This document shows positions 6,559-13,372 of a stretch of 17,718 nucleotides of DNA, one piece after another. Location of the stretch: contig SHUN01000008.1 in NCBI GenBank assembly GCA_009697495.1, positions 1 to 17,718 of the forward strand, in the 5' to 3' direction. The notes below the pieces were generated by a model. That model did no database searches. It had not been told where the DNA came from and saw nothing but the letters and a program-made list of their open reading frames with translations. The position numbers and the translations under genes are program-made. Origin of the DNA: Bryobacterales bacterium (GTDB taxonomy: Bacteria; Acidobacteriota; Terriglobia; Bryobacterales; Bryobacteraceae). Within the stretch, counting starts at the first letter, position 1, and each line of letters begins with the position of its first letter.

Positions 6559-9500
6559 CTACTCGCCGCCGCCAGCCGCCTGCACGGCCTTGTGCGCCTT
6601 CGCGCGCACTTCCTCGCCAACCTGCCGCATCGACCGCAGCAGCGCCGGCCAATCTTCCAAATGCGTCGCAAAGATCTTCTCCACCGTACTTTTCGTCCAC
6701 TCCGGCACCGACACGTTCAGTTGCGACGGCGCCATGTAGGCCGAATCCGCCACCGAGGCGAAATATAACAGGCTCGATTCCCAGCTCTCCGCCATGATCC
6801 GGCTCGAATAGCCCATCAATGTCGGAAACGTCCGGACATTTAGAAGTTCCGGGCTATAGCTGTTTGTCAATGTCGGCTTCGACGTGCCGAATGCACGGGA
6901 AATGGCGCCGTAGTTCGCCTCCGTCGGCGACGCCTTTGCAATCTGCCGGATCTCCTGCGCCAAGCTGTCGCCTTCTTCGGCCCGCGCCCCGTGCATCTCT
7001 TTTGCCAGCAGAAACAGTTCCGAAGGCGTCACGTTTTCCAACGCCTTTTTCACGCGCCCTTCTCCGACCCACTCGCCGACCTGTCGCGCGCGTCCGGGCG
7101 GCGCGTAGTTCCCCAGCACCCGCGTCACACGCGTGCGCAACCCCTGGTCCAGCGTCGCTTCCGCCAGCATCAATTCGCCAAAGCGCAAATGCATCGCCAC
7201 CCATTGCATCTGCCCGGGCGTTACTTTCCAGAAGCGCTGAATCTTCGAGCTTTGCACAATCTGCGGCACCAGGTCGCCCCAAATGAGTGCCTGCTCCCGG
7301 CTGGGAATCAGGAAATTCTGCTCCGCTTCGGCCAACGCATACGGCAACCCCGTCAGCGATCCCACCAGCCTTCCGCCGGAACTGGCCGGCCAGCCGGAAC
7401 CCACCACCTCTGTCTGCCGCCACGTTTGAGCCGCGCCTTGCAATCCCAGGAAATCGTGGCTGCGCACGAAAACCGGATTCGTATACAGAATCTGCGCTCC
7501 CGGCGGGGCGTAGTGCGCATAGTTCAACCCTACCAGCGTGTCCCGCAGCAGCGGGGCCAGGGAGCCGCGGATATCGGCCAGCTTCACCGGATCCCCGGCC
7601 GCCCTCTCCACTTGCGCGCGGAGATTCAACTTCCGCTGATTCTCAATATGCCGCTCGCTCCAATAACCGAAAATCATCGCGTTCTTTTCCACGCCGGTCA
7701 GTCCGGCGCGCGGCAACTGAATTTCCGATAGCCGCCCCGAAACCCTTTGCACGATGGCCGGATCCAGCTTTCCGCCTTTGCCCAGGGTCTCCAGATGCGC
7801 CGCCAAATCGCCCAGCGCTTTCAATGACACCAGCCGCTGGGCCTCGATCACGCGGATCATGTCCTGCACCAGCAGCGTTTGTGTATCCTGATCTTCCGCG
7901 TTCGCGGTTCCAGCGAGCAGGTCCACGATCCGGTCCTGCGGATTCGTGCCGACCGGCGCGCCCGTGGCTTTCAACAGCGCTTGCACGCCGCTCCAGCCCG
8001 CGTCAAACGTGTCCCGGTCGGTCTTCGTTTTTGCAAAAGTACCCAGAATGCCGGCCATCGTGGCGTCGGCATCACCAGCCGGAATCGCGCCCTGGCGCAC
8101 TAGGATCTGCCACAGCGAGAGTAACCCCTGCATCGTTCCCGCCGCGTTTGAACGCGCGCCCTGGTCGCGAATGGAGGTGATCGCCGCAATCGTATCCAGG
8201 TAGGCCAGTATGGTCGCCTCGCTCAGCCCGCCGGTTTCATTCAACAACGAGTACTGCGCTCCTTTGGCTCGATACTCCCTCGCCAGCCGGTCCACCGTGG
8301 CCACGGCCATCGGAGAATCGCGCTTCCGGTTCATATCGCTCAGCGCCATGAAGATCTTCAGCGGTTCGTTCTCCACCGCCTTCCGGCAGAGCGCGAACAA
8401 CGCCTCTATCAGGTCATCGGGATCTTTCCAGCCGGTCGCCGCCTTCGTCAGTTTTCCATCGTACTTTCCGTGGGGATGCTTGATGAAAAGCTGCTTCCAA
8501 ATCTCAACGTTGCCCGGAATATGCGGCTTCCCGGATTCTTCGAATCGCAGTCGCGTGGTCAGCAGGAGCAGATCCGTGTTGGCGCGGAAAACGGGCCGCG
8601 CCGGGCCCGGGCTCGTCACCTTCCCCGTCATCGCGCCATAGAACCGTTTCAGCCTTCCGGATTGGGTCAGGTAATCCTGCGCCGGTCCGCTCACCCGCAT
8701 CAGCGAGTCGTAGTAGCTCGCCAGCCACCCGTCGTCTTTCGAATTCAGTTTGTCGAAGAATGCCGCCGGATCGGCGGGCGATATTCCTCCGGCCAACTCC
8801 GTCCACATCGCCTCCGCTTTCGCCCCGCCAGGGACTACCGCCCGCCCGTCCTGGATCGCGTACATTCCCCCAAAGAAATCCAATACGTGCGAAAAAGCTT
8901 TCAACCGCATCACCGGAATCGAGGCCTTCAGTTTCGTCGCCACTTCCCTGTCCACTTTCGACATTCCCAGGTACAGCCGGCACAGTTGAGGATCGCTCAA
9001 ATACTGATCGATGAATGCCCCCTGCTGCTTTTCCTTCGCGCCCAGCCAATAATCGGGCCCGTACAGCACCGGCACTTGCGTGGCCTTAAAATCGTATTCA
9101 AACGGACGGTTGGCCCGCAGTGCCTGTTCCAATTCGGCTAGAGGAAAGCCGGAATCAATCGTCAGGAACGCCCGCGAGGCGTTGAGCGTCTCCAACACGA
9201 CTTCGGCCCCGCACCCGCCCCGCATGCGGTAGCCAAGTGCTCGCAACAAATCCCCGGTCACCGGCGACTCGCACTGCTCGACACGGATCTTCTGCCGCTC
9301 GCCGGCAATCTTGCTCAATTCCCTCGCCTGCGACAGGTACCGCACCACGAGTTTCAAATACTCGGTCGACTCCAGCCCTTCATTCGAGTTGGCCGCCTGA
9401 TACCCATTGGTCACCACGTTGCGAGCCAATGCCGGCAGAATCTCTTCCCGCGGCAGATCCGGGCTCAGCGCCGCCATTCGCGAAAAGCTGCGCAGCGGCC

Positions 9501-9912
9501 CTGGAATCTCGATCATCGTGTATTCGGCCAACTCCGCCTTCGGCGCAGGTATCGTCCCGCCGCCAGCCAGCCGCGCGTGCGCCCGCGCCGCCGCCGTGTC
9601 ACCCGCCAGCAGATCCAGCGCCACCAGGCGCCGCGCATACTTGCCCGCCTCACGGGACCCGCTCTTTTCCAAAAGCGTCAACAGCCTCTCGTAGGCCTGC
9701 CGCGCCGCCGGGTCCCCGTGACGGTCAAGGAACTCCGCCGCCACCGTTAAGGTCACAGCGTCATTGGGCGCCTCTTTCGTGGCCGAAAGCAGCAGCGATC
9801 GCGCCGCGCCCGCCTGCCCTTTCTCTTCCAATTGCCGGGCCCGAGCGGCAATCTCTTGCCCCGGCGCCAGCGTCCCGCAAACCAAGAAACATAGCGTTAG
9901 AATGTGTCGCAT
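6559..9912 (-). CDS. Large secreted protein of unknown function with TPR-like N-terminal region
   Basis: I do not recognise a family for this 1117-residue protein. The start MRHILTLCFLVCGTLAPGQE looks like a Sec signal peptide cleaved near residue 18-19. LVCG is not a convincing lipobox. Residues about 20-110 form helical repeats resembling TPRs (ARQLEEKGQAGAARSLLLSA, then AVTLTVAAEFLDRHGDPAAR). The rest is mostly helical with few cysteines and no catalytic motif I can name. Its ATG has only a weak purine-rich stretch (GGGGACGG) upstream. It is followed after 47 bases by the Tat-exported VWA gene in the same direction, so the two probably share a transcript and may work together in the cell envelope. 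Large solitary secreted proteins beside VWFA-related genes are common in Acidobacteriota genomes, but that gives no function. Confidence 0.88.
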   Translation of the reverse strand: MRHILTLCFLVCGTLAPGQEIAARARQLEEKGQAGAARSLLLSATKEAPNDAVTLTVAAEFLDRHGDPAARQAYERLLTLLEKSGSREAGKYARRLVALDLLAGDTAAARAHARLAGGGTIPAPKAELAEYTMIEIPGPLRSFSRMAALSPDLPREEILPALARNVVTNGYQAANSNEGLESTEYLKLVVRYLSQARELSKIAGERQKIRVEQCESPVTGDLLRALGYRMRGGCGAEVVLETLNASRAFLTIDSGFPLAELEQALRANRPFEYDFKATQVPVLYGPDYWLGAKEKQQGAFIDQYLSDPQLCRLYLGMSKVDREVATKLKASIPVMRLKAFSHVLDFFGGMYAIQDGRAVVPGGAKAEAMWTELAGGISPADPAAFFDKLNSKDDGWLASYYDSLMRVSGPAQDYLTQSGRLKRFYGAMTGKVTSPGPARPVFRANTDLLLLTTRLRFEESGKPHIPGNVEIWKQLFIKHPHGKYDGKLTKAATGWKDPDDLIEALFALCRKAVENEPLKIFMALSDMNRKRDSPMAVATVDRLAREYRAKGAQYSLLNETGGLSEATILAYLDTIAAITSIRDQGARSNAAGTMQGLLSLWQILVRQGAIPAGDADATMAGILGTFAKTKTDRDTFDAGWSGVQALLKATGAPVGTNPQDRIVDLLAGTANAEDQDTQTLLVQDMIRVIEAQRLVSLKALGDLAAHLETLGKGGKLDPAIVQRVSGRLSEIQLPRAGLTGVEKNAMIFGYWSERHIENQRKLNLRAQVERAAGDPVKLADIRGSLAPLLRDTLVGLNYAHYAPPGAQILYTNPVFVRSHDFLGLQGAAQTWRQTEVVGSGWPASSGGRLVGSLTGLPYALAEAEQNFLIPSREQALIWGDLVPQIVQSSKIQRFWKVTPGQMQWVAMHLRFGELMLAEATLDQGLRTRVTRVLGNYAPPGRARQVGEWVGEGRVKKALENVTPSELFLLAKEMHGARAEEGDSLAQEIRQIAKASPTEANYGAISRAFGTSKPTLTNSYSPELLNVRTFPTLMGYSSRIMAESWESSLLYFASVADSAYMAPSQLNVSVPEWTKSTVEKIFATHLEDWPALLRSMRQVGEEVRAKAHKAVQAAGGGE

Positions 9913-10013
9913 CGGTATCCGTCCCCGAGAACGGTGCTATTACTCTAACACTACTGTCAGGCTCCGGATAACACTCCGTTCGGCTCCTATTAGAGTTAAC
10001 AATCGAAGGAATC

Positions 10014-10058
10014 AAAAAACAGGAAGCGCCGAACCCGGTCGAGTTCGGCGCTTCCTGT
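10014..10058 (-). terminator. Strong intrinsic terminator for the 10126-11898 gene
   Basis: A perfect 16-bp inverted repeat (10019-10034 and 10043-10058) encloses an 8-base loop. On the minus strand it is followed by six T residues (10019-10014). It lies 68 bases beyond the stop of the upstream minus-strand gene and separates it from the 1117-residue protein gene, which therefore needs its own promoter. Confidence 0.9.
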
Positions 10059-10093
10059 AGACCATTGCTTTTTGGGGATTCGCAAATTGCCGC

Positions 10094-10113
10094 CCGCTCC
10101 CTGACGGTCGCGG
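10094..10113. repeat. REP-like imperfect palindrome
   Basis: The 20-base CCGCTCCCTGACGGTCGCGG has outer arms CCGC/GCGG and inner CC/GG pairs. It sits between a stop codon and the terminator, a usual place for dispersed palindromic elements. I believe similar sequences recur in Solibacter-like genomes, but only one copy is present here, so repetition cannot be shown from this window. Confidence 0.45.
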
Positions 10114-10125
10114 CTCGGTACCCGT

Positions 10126-11898
10126 TTAGTGAATCAACTGCTCGCCGCTGCCTGCCGGCGCCGTCGTCATCGGGTCGGCCAGCCGTGCCCGGTCCGGAAT
10201 CACCAGCGCCTGATACCCCTGCGCCAGGTTTTTGCTTCCGAAGTCGCTGATGAACGCATAACCGTGCGCGAACTGGAAGTCGCACCCGACCATCATGTAT
10301 CCCTGGAATCCGGCTCGTGAGCCGGAGAGGGTAAACGTCCATTGCTCCCCGCCCGCCAACGTCGGCGAGCTCAGGATCGGGAACTGCGCCTGCGTCGCGG
10401 CGTTGAACGGCGTGGGATAAAACGTCGCCGTGCAGCGTCCGGTTTGCGGCGCTGTCGTCAGCGTGTCGCGCGACGTATTGCTAACAGCCAATCCGGTGTC
10501 AAAACCTGCCTGGTTCGTTATGAACTGGAACAGCAGCGTCGTCCGGCAAACATTCAGCGCCACCATCGGCGTGGGGCCGGTCAGGCCCAGGAATCGCGGA
10601 ATCGCATCGCCCGCCGTCGCCGTTACCGCCAAGCTCTGTGGCCCGAATCCGCCCGACGTCGATATCGTGCTCGCAGCCGGCTGCGGGTTGTTGCCATAGG
10701 CGATAACCACCACAAACGCCACAGATTCGCCGCTATTCACATCCGTTTCCAATACTTCCCAGGAAATCTCGCCCGTTGATGGAACCAGTTTCAACCCGCC
10801 GTCGATCGTGTTGTCCGGAGCCGCCGCCACAAAAGGCGCCCCCGGTGTGGAAGTCAAACGCGCCTTCGTTGTCGGTATTCCCCCGGCGTCCAAGGAACTG
10901 CCCGTAGCAAACTCCCGCGTTCCAACATAGACTCGCGCGCCCGCCGGAATATTTGTAAAGACCGCTCGGAGAGTGGTGCCGCTGTCAGCCACCCCGACGC
11001 GATTCCAACCATTCACCCCCGGGAACACCGTGCTGTTGAAACCGCTTTCCGTGTTGTAGGAGATGCCAGGGTTGTCCTGTGAAAATGCGATTTGCGGTTC
11101 GGTCAGCGTCGTACCCAGGTTCCGGCGCTTAAACGCGTTCGGAAACCCCTCGGTAAATTTCACTAGCATTGTCCGTCCGCCGGGGGAGGAGTAGGCCGCG
11201 GCGCCGGGAGTGGACGCCAGATCGATGTTGTACGCATTGCAGGCGGTCAGTGATATGGGCCCAGTCAAGGCGCCGTCCAACGCGCTCCGGATCTCGTAAC
11301 TCACGCCCGCCCGCACTGTCCCTAGCGTCTGCTGCGGGTTGGCCAGCGTGCTGCTGACCTGCGTTCCGGAGATCGACACGAATGCCAGCGCCGGCCCGCC
11401 AGTCGGCGGGATGCTCGTTGTGTTCATTCGGATATTGCGGATTCGCAGTACACGATCCGCGTTCGGTCCCGGCGGGTTAACGGGAATGTTGATCCACGAC
11501 AGGGAATTGAATGAGTCGTATCTGCCCTGAAAAAGGTTATCGGTGTTCAGGCACGGGTTGGTCAGACACGGCTTCTGATCCACAGCCAACGGCGTGTCGA
11601 CGATGAGTATCGCTTCGGTTTGCGGCGGCGTGGTCCCCGACGCCGCGACGGTGACGCGACTGCTCACCGCGGCGTTAAAGAAGATGCTGATATTAACCAA
11701 TGGAAACGCGCCCGCTACCGCTGGCGTACCTCCGCGGCAGGTCAGTATCAGATCTCCGGCCAGTTCCGTCATACCGGCCGATCGCATCGTGGCCGGCGTC
11801 GGCGCACTGGCCGTACACGCCATTTGAGTCTGCGCGTGGATCGCCGGAGCGAAAAGCAGACAGGCGAACCACATGGAACAAAGGACAGAACGTTGCAT
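10126..11898 (-). CDS. Sec-exported surface protein of Solibacter type, function unknown
   Basis: The 590-residue product begins MQRSVLCSMWFACLLFAPAIHAQ, a clear Sec signal peptide cleaved around residue 23. AGGAGG four bases before this ATG fixes the start; the frame also runs to 11943 but without a ribosome site. The mature chain is rich in Thr, Ser, Asn, Pro and Gly with beta-sandwich-like stretches, typical of extracellular proteins. Cysteine pairs (for example CLTNPC) suggest disulfides. The C-terminal 140 residues, starting CRTTLLFQFITNQAGFDTGL and including FQGYMMVGCDFQFAHGYAF, resemble a domain that I associate with many secreted paralogues in Solibacter-like genomes. No enzymatic motif is visible. 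It is probably a single-gene transcript, with a candidate promoter upstream and a strong terminator downstream. Confidence 0.88.
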   Translation of the reverse strand: MQRSVLCSMWFACLLFAPAIHAQTQMACTASAPTPATMRSAGMTELAGDLILTCRGGTPAVAGAFPLVNISIFFNAAVSSRVTVAASGTTPPQTEAILIVDTPLAVDQKPCLTNPCLNTDNLFQGRYDSFNSLSWINIPVNPPGPNADRVLRIRNIRMNTTSIPPTGGPALAFVSISGTQVSSTLANPQQTLGTVRAGVSYEIRSALDGALTGPISLTACNAYNIDLASTPGAAAYSSPGGRTMLVKFTEGFPNAFKRRNLGTTLTEPQIAFSQDNPGISYNTESGFNSTVFPGVNGWNRVGVADSGTTLRAVFTNIPAGARVYVGTREFATGSSLDAGGIPTTKARLTSTPGAPFVAAAPDNTIDGGLKLVPSTGEISWEVLETDVNSGESVAFVVVIAYGNNPQPAASTISTSGGFGPQSLAVTATAGDAIPRFLGLTGPTPMVALNVCRTTLLFQFITNQAGFDTGLAVSNTSRDTLTTAPQTGRCTATFYPTPFNAATQAQFPILSSPTLAGGEQWTFTLSGSRAGFQGYMMVGCDFQFAHGYAFISDFGSKNLAQGYQALVIPDRARLADPMTTAPAGSGEQLIH

Positions 11899-11902
11899 AT
11901 TT

Positions 11903-11908
11903 CCTCCT
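11903..11908 (-). promoter_or_regulatory. Ribosome binding site of the surface protein gene
   Basis: AGGAGG on the minus strand is four bases before the ATG at 11898, a near-perfect Shine-Dalgarno sequence that decides the start. Confidence 0.85.
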
Positions 11909-11941
11909 GGACGTGCTAACACGGAACGTACGATTATCCCC

Positions 11942-11950
11942 ACTATACCA
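11942..11950 (-). promoter_or_regulatory. Candidate extended -10 promoter for the surface protein gene
   Basis: The minus strand reads TGGTATAGT, matching the extended -10 form TG-n-TATAnT. It would give a 5' leader of roughly 35-40 bases. No convincing -35 hexamer is found at 17 bases. The surrounding 11935-11975 stretch is clearly more AT-rich than neighbouring coding DNA. Confidence 0.4.
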
Positions 11951-12001
11951 GAACATTATCAGGAAGAAATGTTTTTGAAACGCCGCCGACCGCGGCACGC
12001 G

Positions 12002-12025
12002 AAAAAAGCCAGACGCCTGCTGGGC
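12002..12025 (-). terminator. Probable terminator of the ileS-lspA-lgt operon
   Basis: On the minus strand GCCCAG pairs with CTGGC (one bulged base) across a 7-base loop and is followed by six T residues (12007-12002). It is about 55 bases after the lgt stop. The stem is short, so strength is uncertain. Confidence 0.4.
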
Positions 12026-12080
12026 GCGATCACCGCCAGCTTGCCTACAACCCCATTCGCGATCCCGCGCAAACGCAAAC

Positions 12081-12878
12081 TCAGGCGGTTGTGTCCGCCA
12101 TGCCCTTACTCCCGCCGCGGCTCCGGTGCCAGTACCACGCCCCTAACGCCACAAATCCCAGGCTCATCCATTGCGTCAACGACAACCCGCCCACCAGCCC
12201 CTGCGCATGGGACCGCACGAACTCCACTCCGAATCGAACCAGCGAATACGCCACCAGGTAGAACCCGATCTGCGCCCCAGGCCCCAACTTCCACCCAGCC
12301 CGCTGCCATAACATTCCGAAAATCACGAGCTCCGCCAATGCTTCATATAACTGCGTCGGATGCAGCCCAACTCCCAGCGGCACTCCGGTCAGCTCCGCCG
12401 CGTCCGAACTCCGAAACACCACCGCCCACGCCCGGTCGCACCGCGCTCCCCAGCAGCACCCGGCCGCGAAACATCCCAATCGCCCGATCCCATGCCCAAT
12501 CGCCAGCCCCGGCGCCAGCAAATCCGCCGTCTCCAAAAACGGCAGCCCATGCTTCCTCATGTACCACCAAGCAAACACAATCGCCAGAATCAGCCCGCCC
12601 TGAAAAACGCCCGCCGCCTGCAGTGTGCTAACGCTGAAAATGTCGCCGATATTCCGGCTGTAGTGGCTCTCCCAGTCAAACAGAATCATCGCGATCTTCG
12701 CCCCGGCCAACCCCGCCAACGCGCACAGCACCACCAGGTTCGAAATCTTCTCCGGGTCCACGCCCCGCCGCCGAGCCAGCGTCGTACTTGCTTTCAGTCC
12801 CGCCAACACTCCCAGCGCCACCAGTACTCCATACGTCGGCAGGAAGAAATCACCAAATTGAAAGAGCTTCGGGAACAT
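12081..12878 (-). CDS. lgt: Prolipoprotein diacylglyceryl transferase Lgt
   Basis: Lgt moves diacylglycerol from phosphatidylglycerol to the lipobox cysteine of prolipoproteins, the first step of lipoprotein maturation at the inner membrane. The 265-residue protein is of normal length and has about seven hydrophobic segments. The signature GHGIGRLGCFAAGCCWG lies at 128-144, with the invariant Arg in GR. HPTQLYEA (173-180) is the second family block. The ATG at 12878 is chosen because GGAG lies eight bases upstream and because it overlaps the lspA stop by one base (TAATG). The open frame to 12902 adds only eight non-conserved residues. Being next to lspA puts the first two lipoprotein-processing enzymes on one transcript. 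Confidence 0.95.
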   Translation of the reverse strand: MFPKLFQFGDFFLPTYGVLVALGVLAGLKASTTLARRRGVDPEKISNLVVLCALAGLAGAKIAMILFDWESHYSRNIGDIFSVSTLQAAGVFQGGLILAIVFAWWYMRKHGLPFLETADLLAPGLAIGHGIGRLGCFAAGCCWGARCDRAWAVVFRSSDAAELTGVPLGVGLHPTQLYEALAELVIFGMLWQRAGWKLGPGAQIGFYLVAYSLVRFGVEFVRSHAQGLVGGLSLTQWMSLGFVALGAWYWHRSRGGSKGMADTTA

Positions 12879-13372
12879 TACGCGGTCTCCTTTTGCCGCC
12901 ACAAATCAATCAGCAGCAGCACCGCGCCCACTGATATCGCGCTATCGGCCACATTGAACGCCGGAAACTGCCAGTCCCGCCAATAGAACAACACGAAGTC
13001 CGTCACACTGCCGCGCAGAATACGATCATACAAGTTCCCCAGCGCCCCGCCCAGCACCAGCGCCAGCGCCAGCCGCCCCGTCGCCGAGTGCGTCTCCGGC
13101 TTCAGCAGCGCTCCCCGGAACATCCACGCCACAACCAGCGTCACCACCCCCGACAACCCGATCAGCACCACGCCCCGCACCACGTCCGGCGCATCGGCCA
13201 AAAAGCTAAACGCCGCCCCCCGGTTCTGCGCGTGAACAATCGACAACAGCCCCGGAATCACCGCATGCGTATCCCAAAACGAGACGTGCCGCTCGATCCA
13301 GCGCTTGGAAATCCAATCCATCGCAAAAATGCCCGGAATTAACCCCACCAGCGCTAGCTTCGATTTCGTCAA
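12878..13372 (-). CDS. lspA: Lipoprotein signal peptidase II LspA
   Basis: LspA is the membrane aspartyl protease that cuts the signal peptide from lipid-modified prolipoproteins after Lgt has acted. The 164-residue form has four hydrophobic segments. Catalytic Asp116 is in GNLYDRI and Asp143 in FNVADSAI, matching the two conserved family motifs. NRGAAFSFL (50-58) is another conserved block. The start is uncertain: the frame is open to an ATG at 13414, but that adds 14 hydrophilic residues overlapping the ileS zinc-motif codons. The TTG at 13372 overlaps the ileS stop as TTGA and gives a normal LspA N-terminus, so it is preferred. ileS-lspA adjacency is widespread in bacteria. Confidence 0.93.
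   Translation of the reverse strand: MTKSKLALVGLIPGIFAMDWISKRWIERHVSFWDTHAVIPGLLSIVHAQNRGAAFSFLADAPDVVRGVVLIGLSGVVTLVVAWMFRGALLKPETHSATGRLALALVLGGALGNLYDRILRGSVTDFVLFYWRDWQFPAFNVADSAISVGAVLLLIDLWRQKETA

Noticed and set aside
6512..6700. N-terminal extension of the VWA gene to an ATG at 6700
   Set aside because: It overlaps the end of the 1117-residue gene, encodes no conserved sequence, and would bury the Tat signal that starts at the GTG with its own strong ribosome site.
9949..10005. Imperfect inverted repeat ttactctaa ... ttagagttaa upstream of the 1117-residue gene
   Set aside because: Arms are short, separated by about 40 bases and contain an unpaired base. This is not enough to claim an operator.
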